Part shown: positions 16,095-22,820 of the stretch, one piece after another
Position numbering within the stretch: the first letter of the stretch is position 1
Layout: each line of letters opens with the position of its first letter
Origin: DATGHS01 sp035307785
Lineage (GTDB): Bacteria > Planctomycetota > Planctomycetia > Gemmatales > Gemmataceae
Direction of reading: 5' to 3'
NCBI GenBank assembly: GCA_035307785.1
Contig: DATGHS010000166.1
Coordinates: 1 to 37,930 of the forward strand
Length of the DNA stretch: 37,930 nucleotides
Made by a program: the position numbers and the translations under genes
Notes under the pieces: model-generated
The model's database searches: none
Told to the model about the DNA's origin: nothing
What the model saw: the letters and a program-made list of their open reading frames with translations, nothing else

Positions 16095-17870
16095 ATGCGA
16101 ACCGTGTGGCAGATTTTCCTGGCCGCAGTCGTCGCAAGCGCGATTGCGGGCCACTTGCGGGCCGAGAATCAGCAAGTCCAAGTCGATATTCAAGTTCTCA
16201 GAGTGTTGCCGGAGGGACTTACCAAGCTCGAATTTAAGCCAGCCTCCAATTCCGGCGCCCGATTGGTGCCGAGTTCCAAGTCTGCCCCCCATTGTTGGTT
16301 CGGGGAAATCTCGGAAAAAGAGAAATGTGAGTGGCTGCGCAAGTTGCTAGCCGATGGGCATGGCAAGGTGCTGGCGGAGCCGCGGCTCGTCACGTTTAGC
16401 GGACAACCGGCAAAATTCCTATGCGGTGGGCAGCAAGCTGTTCTGGCGCGTTTGGACGACAGCAAAGCGCCGGGAGTCGATTTTCGCGAAGTTGGAACCA
16501 GTGTGGAGGTTTTGCCGACAATCAAGAACGATCAGACCTTGGACCTAGAAGTACAGTGGAGCTTGACCAAGGTCAACAAGGCTTTGGGCATTGAAACCTC
16601 CTTTGGACTCGTGCCGGGATTCACCTCAAGTTCGTCGAAAACGTCCCTGGAACTCCACTCGGGATCGACATTTGTCTTTTGTTTCGGTTGGGAGCAGATA
16701 AACGACAACCCGGCAACGTGCTCGCTGATATTCATCACTCCGCACATTCTCCCGTCATCGCCGGTGATTCAGGCGTCAGTCCAAGAATTAGCGCACGTCC
16801 AGGCCGGGCGCATCGCCGCAGTGCTTGCCGCCGAATATCGCCAGGCGTGCACTGCCGGTGACAAGGAACTGGCCGCGAAACTCGGCCGCATGGCGCTGCA
16901 ACTCGATCCATTGTGCTTTAATGCCGTCGCTCCGCCTGCGCCTATGCCGGCTGTAGTGCAGGCCATGCCCGTGAACGCTCCCAGCAAGCGAGAACTATCA
17001 CTGAATACGCCGATCATGCCGCCAATCGTGCCGGGTGAGCCGCTGCCGAGCTGCGACAAGCGGCCCAGCGAGCAGGAAGTTCTGGCAGCATTGGACGAGA
17101 AAAGCGGTATCAAACTGAAGACCGAAGACGTTGGCGATGATGTGGAAATCGTCTGCGAGAAACTAGTGGATAAGATTGACGACCCTCGCTTCTATCCTTT
17201 GGTGGGGCCGGCCCAACTTCATCACTGCCACTGGAAGTGCACGATCTATTTCACGGAAACTCAGCAAAGCAATGGGGTACGCCCGGTCGTCTTCCAGAGG
17301 CGGGATTCGCAGGTCGTTTACATCGATAAGGATGTGTTGCATCCAACCACACCGGGAGCGCCGGCCGTTGTCGAGCCGGTAGCATCGCCGGAGCAGCCGA
17401 AAAAACATGGCTGGCTGGGTCGCATTCGATCATTTTTCAAGTCGAATGAGAATGCCGGAATAACGCTGCCATCGGGATTCTATCTTCAACCGAAGCCACA
17501 GTTTTTCCGGCCTGATCCGGACTTTCCGCTGGAAAATGAATTGCAGCAGTTTCAACAGGAGAGTGAAAAAAAACAGGACGACCCGCCGGCGGCTGTAAAG
17601 CCGACAGATGAAAACGAGAAATGGATTGAGTCCTTGAAAGCAAAACAGCGCGATTTTAAGGCTCGACGTAAGGTTGAAAGAGATCTCGATGATGAAGCTA
17701 AAAGGCTTAGGGAAGAGATCGAAGAAAAAATGGCCGAATTGAGGTCATTTAGCGAGTCTTTATATTTGGCACCTTTTTACGTCGAACCTGACCGCATATT
17801 GCGGCCAGCAGAAATGTTAGCGCAAGAAAAGGATGGTCCCAAACCAGTACTGACAAAGCCGGAGAAATAA
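16095..17870 (+). CDS. Exported protein with secretin-like domain and C-terminal coiled coil
   Basis: A 591-residue protein with a signal peptide (MRTVWQIFLAAVVASAIAG). Residues ~30-220 resemble the secretin domain of type II/III secretion and pilus secretins: KVLAEPRLVTFSGQPAKFLCGG, then GTSVEVLPTIKNDQTLDLEVQ and a late strand SLIFITPHIL. The protein lacks the N0-N3 arrangement and pore size of a true secretin, so it may be an assembly-derived surface protein. The middle is Pro-rich. Residues ~500-555 are a charged coiled coil. GGGAGG seven bases before the ATG at 16095 fixes the start; the frame opens upstream at 15969 inside the permease. No other secretion genes are nearby. The function is unknown. 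Confidence 0.8.
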   Translation: MRTVWQIFLAAVVASAIAGHLRAENQQVQVDIQVLRVLPEGLTKLEFKPASNSGARLVPSSKSAPHCWFGEISEKEKCEWLRKLLADGHGKVLAEPRLVTFSGQPAKFLCGGQQAVLARLDDSKAPGVDFREVGTSVEVLPTIKNDQTLDLEVQWSLTKVNKALGIETSFGLVPGFTSSSSKTSLELHSGSTFVFCFGWEQINDNPATCSLIFITPHILPSSPVIQASVQELAHVQAGRIAAVLAAEYRQACTAGDKELAAKLGRMALQLDPLCFNAVAPPAPMPAVVQAMPVNAPSKRELSLNTPIMPPIVPGEPLPSCDKRPSEQEVLAALDEKSGIKLKTEDVGDDVEIVCEKLVDKIDDPRFYPLVGPAQLHHCHWKCTIYFTETQQSNGVRPVVFQRRDSQVVYIDKDVLHPTTPGAPAVVEPVASPEQPKKHGWLGRIRSFFKSNENAGITLPSGFYLQPKPQFFRPDPDFPLENELQQFQQESEKKQDDPPAAVKPTDENEKWIESLKAKQRDFKARRKVERDLDDEAKRLREEIEEKMAELRSFSESLYLAPFYVEPDRILRPAEMLAQEKDGPKPVLTKPEK

Positions 17871-17877
17871 TGTCGTT

Positions 17878-17939
17878 AGCCGGAAGCGCAAGCGACCGGA
17901 TGTTGACAGCACAACATCCGGTCGCTTGCGCTTCCGGCT
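17878..17939. repeat. Extragenic palindrome, GAGCCGGAAGCG family, copy 3
   Basis: The arms at 17878-17905 and 17912-17939 are perfect reverse complements over 28 bp with a 6-nt loop (acagca). The core is AGCCGGAAGCGCAAGCGACC, differing from copies 1 and 2 by a few bases that are matched in both arms. It starts 7 nt after the secretin-like gene and ends 12 nt before the xylA stop, so it lies between convergent genes and may act as a bidirectional terminator. Confidence 0.9.
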
Positions 17940-17951
17940 CAAAATGATACG

Positions 17952-19265
17952 CTACCGCAAATAGCGATTGATAAGATTCTCGAGCATCTCCTGCCGGCCC
18001 GACGCGTTCTTATCCGCATCGCCTTTTGCCAGCATGTACTTCTCCAAATCCTCGAAATTCGCTTTACCTTGCTCGACCTGTTGGCCGATGCCGGTGTCCC
18101 AACTGCCGTAGCGCTGCTTCACGAAATCGCGGAGTACGCCGTCTTTGCGCATCTTCGCGGCAATCTTCAGGCCCAGGGCGAACGCGTCCATGCCGCCGAT
18201 ATGCGCGTGGAAGAGATCGACCGGCTCGAAACTCTCGCGGCGGACCTTGGCATCGAAATTCACGCCTCCTGGCGCCAACCCTCCTTGGCCCAGGATGACG
18301 AGCATGCAACTCGTTGTGAGATAAATATCGCTCGGGAATTGATCGGTGTCCCAGCCCAGGAGCAGGTCGCCGCGGTTGGCATCGATTGAGCCGAGCGCGC
18401 CGTGCATGCTGGCGTAAGTCAATTCGTGCATCATCGTGTGGCCGGCCAGCGTGGCGTGGTTGGTTTCGACATTGAGTTTGAAGTCTTTGTCCAGACCGTA
18501 AGCCTTCAGAAAGGCGACCACATTGGCGCAATCGAAGTCATATTGGTGCGTGGTTGGCTCCTTTGGCTTGGGCTCAATCAGAAACTGACCGGTGAAGCCG
18601 ATCTTCTTCTTGTACTCGACCGCCAGGTGGAAGAACTTGGCCAAATGGTCAAGTTCGCGCCTCATATCCGTGTTGAAGAGATTTTGGTAGCCCTCGCGGC
18701 CGCCCCAGAAGACGTAATTCTCTCCACCGAGTTCTTTCGTGACCTCCAGGCACTTTTTCACCTGCGCGCCGGCATAAGCAAACACATCGGCATTGCAACT
18801 GGTGGCGGCCCCGTGTACGTAGCGCGGGTTGCTGAACAGGTTCGCGGTGCCCCACAGTAGCTTCACGCCGGTTCGCTGCATCTGCTCGCGAATGGCCCGC
18901 ACGATCTGGTCGAGGTTGGCGTTGCTTTCCTTCAGCGCTTTGCCTTCCGGGGCCACGTCGCGGTCGTGGAAGCAGAAATACGGCGCGCCGAGCTTCTCGA
19001 TAAACTCAAAAGCAACCAGCACGCGTTTCTTCGCCATCTCGACGGAATCGGTGCCGTCTTCCCAGGGCCGCACGGCACAGCCGGGGCCAAACGGATCGCC
19101 GCCCATGCCGCGGAAAGTGTGCCACCAGCACACGGCAAAGCGCAGGTGCTCCTTCATCGACTTGCCTTCGACAGTCTCACTTTCGTTGTAATGGCGAAAG
19201 GCCAACGGATTGGTGGAATCCGGGCCTTCGAAACGGATTTTTTTGACTTCGGGGAAGAATTCCAT
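17952..19265 (-). CDS. xylA: Xylose isomerase
   Basis: A 437-residue class II xylose isomerase, which interconverts D-xylose and D-xylulose in the cytoplasm. All active-site blocks are present: FCFHDRDVAPEG (catalytic His), VFWGGREGY, FLIEPKPKEPTTHQYD (Glu and Lys metal/catalytic ligands), VETNHATLAGHT, IDANRGD and WDTDQFP. The length is that of the E. coli-type enzyme. The ATG at 19265 has GAGAG upstream. No xylulokinase gene lies in the window. The sugar ABC genes on the opposite strand upstream are the likely functional partners. A palindrome of the ATCCGTG family lies 58 bp upstream of the start, so the promoter may lie close to or inside it. Confidence 0.97.
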   Translation of the reverse strand: MEFFPEVKKIRFEGPDSTNPLAFRHYNESETVEGKSMKEHLRFAVCWWHTFRGMGGDPFGPGCAVRPWEDGTDSVEMAKKRVLVAFEFIEKLGAPYFCFHDRDVAPEGKALKESNANLDQIVRAIREQMQRTGVKLLWGTANLFSNPRYVHGAATSCNADVFAYAGAQVKKCLEVTKELGGENYVFWGGREGYQNLFNTDMRRELDHLAKFFHLAVEYKKKIGFTGQFLIEPKPKEPTTHQYDFDCANVVAFLKAYGLDKDFKLNVETNHATLAGHTMMHELTYASMHGALGSIDANRGDLLLGWDTDQFPSDIYLTTSCMLVILGQGGLAPGGVNFDAKVRRESFEPVDLFHAHIGGMDAFALGLKIAAKMRKDGVLRDFVKQRYGSWDTGIGQQVEQGKANFEDLEKYMLAKGDADKNASGRQEMLENLINRYLR

Positions 19266-19322
19266 GGCAGCGCTCTCGTGGGGTGAGATTCGGGAATGGC
19301 GGTATGATACGAAGGGAGATGC

Positions 19323-19439
19323 ATTAGCCCACGGATGAACACGGATTTCATATCACGGATGAACACAGATCAGAAAGCCAGTTAGTTATCGATCCGTGTT
19401 CATCCGTGTTACGCAGTCCGTGTTCATCCGTGGGCTAAT
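19323..19439. repeat. Extragenic palindrome, ATCCGTG family, copy 3
   Basis: The outer arms match perfectly over 23 bp (attagcccacggatgaacac... against ...gttcatccgtgggctaat), with imperfect pairing inward. The element ends at the base before the stop codon of the DUF1445 gene (19440) and lies 58 bp upstream of xylA. Confidence 0.9.
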
Positions 19440-20234
19440 TTAGGCGTTTTCCAAATCGCAATCGCGCATATCCGTCACGAACATGTGCCCCGGTGAATGT
19501 GTGATTGCGAGCGGCGGCTTCGCGGCCATGACGACGGCCTGCGGTGTGACGCCGCAGGCCCAAAAGACGGGCACCTCGCCGGGCTGAACCGGCACCGCGT
19601 CGCCGAAATCGGGCTTGCTCAAGTCCTTGATTCCAAGTGTGGCCGGGTCGCCGAAATGGACCGGCGTCCCATGCGCGCGGCCGAAGCGCGAGCAGATGGT
19701 GGTCGCGGGAAAGACCTGGGCTGGCGTCATGGGCCGCATCGAAACAACCATGGGGCCGTGGAACCTGCCCGCGGGCCGGCAGGCGATGTTGGTGCTGTAC
19801 ATTGGCACATTGCGGTGCATCTCGATGTGCCGCACCGGCACCCCGGCCGCCAGCAGGGCGTTCTCGAACGTGAAGGAACAGCCGATCAGAAATGCGACCA
19901 GGTCATCGCGCCAATATTTGCGAATATCGGGGGGTTCGTCGATAAGATCGCCGTTTTTCCAGACGCGGTATTTCGGTAGATCGGAGCGAAGATCGGCCCC
20001 GGCGGCGATGCCCGCGGGCTCCGGCTTGCCAGGCTCGGTGACATCGAGTAGCGGGCACGGCTTGGGATTGCGCTGACAGAAGAGAAGGAAATCGAAGGCA
20101 AGTTCTTTCGGCACAATGACGAGATTCGCTTGCACGTGACCCATGGCAAGGCCGGCCGTGGGCGCTGTGAGCGCGCCTTCACGGGCAGCGAGGCGGATGT
20201 CTTTGCCGGTGGCATGTTGCAGATTCTTACTCAT
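19440..20234 (-). CDS. DUF1445 family protein (D-glutamate cyclase N-terminal-like; putative hydro-lyase)
   Basis: A 264-residue protein of the DUF1445/YcsI family. Diagnostic blocks are GLAMGHVQANLVIVPKELAFDFLLF, FLIGCSFTFENALLAAGVP, and VPVFWACGVTPQAVVM followed by ITHSPGHMFVTD. In mammals this domain is fused to DUF4392 in mitochondrial D-glutamate cyclase, which converts D-glutamate to 5-oxo-D-proline (established for that protein). Here the DUF4392 partner is the next gene upstream on the same strand, with a structured palindrome between them. The start is the ATG at 20234; no strong ribosome site is visible. Activity on D-glutamate is an inference from the pairing. Confidence 0.9.
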   Translation of the reverse strand: MSKNLQHATGKDIRLAAREGALTAPTAGLAMGHVQANLVIVPKELAFDFLLFCQRNPKPCPLLDVTEPGKPEPAGIAAGADLRSDLPKYRVWKNGDLIDEPPDIRKYWRDDLVAFLIGCSFTFENALLAAGVPVRHIEMHRNVPMYSTNIACRPAGRFHGPMVVSMRPMTPAQVFPATTICSRFGRAHGTPVHFGDPATLGIKDLSKPDFGDAVPVQPGEVPVFWACGVTPQAVVMAAKPPLAITHSPGHMFVTDMRDCDLENA

Positions 20235-20244
20235 ATTTCGCCAC

Positions 20245-20330
20245 GACCCCGCAGCCTCGAAGACTCGGCTGCGGGCTTGGGAGAATACTTACTCCCAAGC
20301 CCGCACGCGAGTCTTCGAGCGTGCGGGGTC
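20245..20330. repeat. Nested palindrome with compensated arms
   Basis: Two 39-nt arms (20245-20283 and 20292-20330) are reverse complements except at two dinucleotides. Each arm also holds its own small hairpin: GCAGCC...GGCTGC on the left and GCACGC...GCGTGC on the right. The arm mismatches are exactly those that keep each local stem paired. The outer stem GACCCC/GGGGTC and the inner stem GGGCTTGGGAG/CTCCCAAGCCC are perfect, so a four-armed fold is possible. It fills the space between the DUF1445 and DUF4392 genes and touches the stop codon of the latter. Confidence 0.85.
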
Positions 20331-21254
20331 CTATCCCCTTACAATCTTTCCAATTTCCACTAACGGTTGAATGTATTGCTCCCACGTCAGTCCATCTACG
20401 GTCGCGGTCTGCTGTCCGGTCACCCCATCCACCAATGGGCCACGCCCAACCATCACCTGCAGAATCTCGCGCTCGCGGTCCGGATCGAAAAGCTCGGCCG
20501 GCAACTGATGCCCGCGCAACAGCGCGACCCCGGCCGCGAGGCCGTAAGCGCCCCAGTTGCTGACACCGGCCACGATCAGGTGATCGGTCGCCACGCGGCA
20601 ATGGATGAGGTCGCCGTTGGGGATGTTCTTGACGATGGTCTCGTGCGGAATCTTGCCCATGCCGATCTCGTTGCCGCCATCGCCGATGCCAATGGAGACC
20701 TGCGGCCAAAGTCCCCGAAACAGCATGTGGGCTGGTTGCATGAATGCGGTGATATCGCGCCCGCGCATCGTGTAACAACAGCCGTCCGCCGCCGGACCAA
20801 CACGTTCCAGAGCCACACTGTGTGTTAGGCGAGTCCCGTCGTATTCCGTGTCGGACGGGAAACCCCAAAGAATACCATGTCTTCCCCCGTCGATGATGCT
20901 GGCCGTACAAATCCGCGCAATGGCGAAATCACTTGCTTGGCGAATTGCCTTCCGGCAAAACTCGTCGGTGACAACTGCACATGGGATGCCGAGCGCCCGC
21001 ATGGCCCGGGCTAGGAAAACCGCTCCCAGCGGGCCATCCGTTTCGCCCGCAGGCGGGTTCGCCTTAGGTATGTAAAACCCCGTGACCACAGCGAGAACTG
21101 CGTTGGGATGCTCGGCAATACTCCGACACGCTTTCGCAAAATCATCCGGGCATGACGTAATCAGATTATCCTTCGGATCGCGCGCCAAGCCGCGGTCGCC
21201 CACGTCTTGCTGAATGAGGTCGCGGATGGCAGTGAGTTTTTGATCGATGTTCAT
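20331..21254 (-). CDS. DUF4392 family protein (D-glutamate cyclase C-terminal-like)
   Basis: A 307-residue protein that fits the DUF4392 family. Visible blocks are VTGFYIPKANPPAGETDGPLGAVFLA near residue 60, then IGIGDGGNEIGMGKI (~190-205), and VSNWGAYGLAAGVALL further on. In eukaryotic D-glutamate cyclase this domain forms the C-terminal half. The preceding phrase IEHPNAVLAVV suggests a nucleotide- or acid-binding Rossmann-like part, but no catalytic residue can be assigned. The ATG at 21254 is used; a TTG two codons earlier is possible. It lies upstream of the DUF1445 gene on the same strand, with 96 bp between them, all palindrome. Confidence 0.9.
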   Translation of the reverse strand: MNIDQKLTAIRDLIQQDVGDRGLARDPKDNLITSCPDDFAKACRSIAEHPNAVLAVVTGFYIPKANPPAGETDGPLGAVFLARAMRALGIPCAVVTDEFCRKAIRQASDFAIARICTASIIDGGRHGILWGFPSDTEYDGTRLTHSVALERVGPAADGCCYTMRGRDITAFMQPAHMLFRGLWPQVSIGIGDGGNEIGMGKIPHETIVKNIPNGDLIHCRVATDHLIVAGVSNWGAYGLAAGVALLRGHQLPAELFDPDREREILQVMVGRGPLVDGVTGQQTATVDGLTWEQYIQPLVEIGKIVRG

Positions 21255-21265
21255 ATTCAAGTTTC

Positions 21266-21323
21266 CGTAGAACGGAATTTATTCCGTTCGCCGTGCCTCG
21301 AACGGAATGAATTCCGTTCTACG
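21266..21323. repeat. Nested AACGGAAT/ATTCCGTT palindrome
   Basis: Arms 21266-21290 and 21299-21323 are reverse complements over 25 nt with one mismatch and an 8-nt loop. Each arm is in turn an inverted repeat of AACGGAAT and ATTCCGTT with a 2-nt spacer (tt in one, ga in the other), so the 8-mer pair occurs four times. It lies 11 bp upstream of the DUF4392 start and ends just before the RluA-type gene stop codon at 21324. Confidence 0.9.
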
Positions 21324-22043
21324 TTATCGCGCCAGCAAATGCGCAAATCGCCCACGCCAGAACTTTGGCACCTCCGCTATCAGCGTGATCGGCTCATTCT
21401 TCGTCGGGTGCAGGAACGTTAGCGAGCGCGCGTGCAGGGCGATGGCGGGGCCGAACTTATGCGGCGAGCCGTACTTGCGGTCGCCGTGGATGGGCCAGCC
21501 GCGGCTCGCTAATTGCACGCGCAACTGATGCTTGCGGCCGGTCTGCGGGCGAAGTTCGAGCAACGTCATGTCCTCGTGCTCGGCGCGAATCATGTAATAC
21601 GTGACAGCGTGCTGGGCGCCGAAGGTGTCCGGGGGAACCACCTCAATCTTGGCAGCCACATCGTTTTTCTGAAGCCAGTCTTCGAGTGTGCCGGCTGAGG
21701 GCAGGCGCTCCGCTCCCATCGGTCGCGTCGTGGCTAACCCGTTGACGACCGCCCAGTAGACTTTTTCGATCATGCCATCACGGAATTGCTGCGAAAGTCG
21801 CGCCGCGGACTTGCTGGTTCGGGCGAAGAGCAGCACGCCGGAGACCGGTTTATCCAGCCGATGCACCACGCCCAAAAAGACTTTTCCCGGCTTTTGATAT
21901 TTCTCTTTCAGATATGCCTTTGCGAGGCGATCCACCGTTTCTTCGTCGCCCTGAAAATGCGTGGTCGGCCAGCCGGCGGGCTTGTTCAGCGCCAGGCAAT
22001 GGTTGTCTTCGTACAGGATGTCGAGCGACTCGGCCAATGACAC
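21324..22043 (-). CDS. RluA-family pseudouridine synthase
   Basis: A 239-residue protein of the RluA/RsuA class, which isomerises uridine to pseudouridine in rRNA or tRNA. The catalytic aspartate is D64 in VVHRLDKPVSGVLLFA. LRPQTGRKHQLRVQLASRGWPIHGDRKYG is the conserved C-terminal block. There is no N-terminal S4 domain, so it is a short RluA-like form; the target site cannot be predicted. The start is a GTG at 22043 with GGAG eight bases upstream; no ATG fits the conserved N-terminus. The gene is divergent from the ECF sigma gene, with an 81-bp shared upstream region. Confidence 0.9.
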   Translation of the reverse strand: MSLAESLDILYEDNHCLALNKPAGWPTTHFQGDEETVDRLAKAYLKEKYQKPGKVFLGVVHRLDKPVSGVLLFARTSKSAARLSQQFRDGMIEKVYWAVVNGLATTRPMGAERLPSAGTLEDWLQKNDVAAKIEVVPPDTFGAQHAVTYYMIRAEHEDMTLLELRPQTGRKHQLRVQLASRGWPIHGDRKYGSPHKFGPAIALHARSLTFLHPTKNEPITLIAEVPKFWRGRFAHLLAR

Positions 22044-22124
22044 GGCGAGCTCCGTTTTCCGTCATGATAGTGTCGGGGCGACTCGCTTGCGAGCCTGCAT
22101 CTTGTCCGTCCATACACTGCTTGC

Positions 22125-22691
22125 ATGGATTCGACTCCGGTCAGCCTTCTGGAGCGCTTGCGCCAGACCGGCGACGATGCTGCCTGGGCGCGCTTCGTGC
22201 GCCTGTACACGCCGCTGTTATTTCACTGGCTGCGGCGCACCAGTATCTCGGAAGACGATGCGGCCGACCTGGTGCAAGAAGTCCTGCTCGTACTCGTGAA
22301 GCGGCTAGCGGAGTTTCAATATGATCGCAGCCAGAGTTTCCATCGCTGGTTGTATGCCGTCACGCTGAACTTGTGGCGTGACCGGGTCAAGCGCAAGCCG
22401 CTGGTACAACTCGCCGAAGCCCGGGCGAAGCTCGATGTGCCCGTGCCCGACGACCTGGATTCGTTCATCGAACGCGAATACCGAGATCGACTTGCTCATC
22501 ACGCCTGGAGCATCCTGAAAACCGATTTCGAACCGCAGACCGTGCGCGTGTTCCAGGCGCTGGTCCTGGAAGGCCGGCCTGCCGCGGAAGTGGCGAAAAA
22601 CTATGGGGTCTCACTAGGGGCCGTTTACGCGGCGAAATGCCGCGTGCTGGCCCGTTTGCGGCAAGAACTCGCCGGACTTTGGACCGGATAA
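22125..22691 (+). CDS. ECF-type RNA polymerase sigma factor
   Basis: A 188-residue sigma-70 family protein with only regions 2 and 4. Region 2 includes ISEDDAADLVQEVLLVLVKRL and FHRWLYAVTLNLWRDRVKR; region 4 includes EGRPAAEVAKNYGVSLGAVYAAKCRVLARLR, a helix-turn-helix. It binds core polymerase and directs it to its own promoters. The next gene is a Ser/Thr kinase on the same strand, the arrangement of kinase-linked ECF groups expanded in planctomycetes (family knowledge). No Shine-Dalgarno sequence is visible upstream of the ATG, and the divergent gene starts 81 bp away. Confidence 0.93.
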   Translation: MDSTPVSLLERLRQTGDDAAWARFVRLYTPLLFHWLRRTSISEDDAADLVQEVLLVLVKRLAEFQYDRSQSFHRWLYAVTLNLWRDRVKRKPLVQLAEARAKLDVPVPDDLDSFIEREYRDRLAHHAWSILKTDFEPQTVRVFQALVLEGRPAAEVAKNYGVSLGAVYAAKCRVLARLRQELAGLWTG

Positions 22692-22744
22692 ACTTTTTCG
22701 CGTAAGAAATCGTTCCATTGATCGTACAGTAAGAAAATCATACT

Positions 22745-22798
22745 CCGCTTGCGTTTCGCGCACGCCGGCAAGAGTCGGCGTGCGCGATAAGCAAGCGG
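22745..22798. repeat. Hairpin between sigma factor and kinase genes
   Basis: A perfect 12-bp stem, TCGCGCACGCCG (22756-22767) with CGGCGTGCGCGA (22776-22787), has an 8-nt loop. It is nested inside an outer 8-bp stem, CCGCTTGC (22745-22752) with GCAAGCGG (22791-22798), with a 3-nt internal loop on each side. It lies 54 bp after the sigma stop and 22 bp before the kinase ATG, so it could influence how much kinase is made relative to sigma factor. Confidence 0.85.
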
Positions 22799-22820
22799 TT
22801 GCGGGTTGGAGATGTGAATC

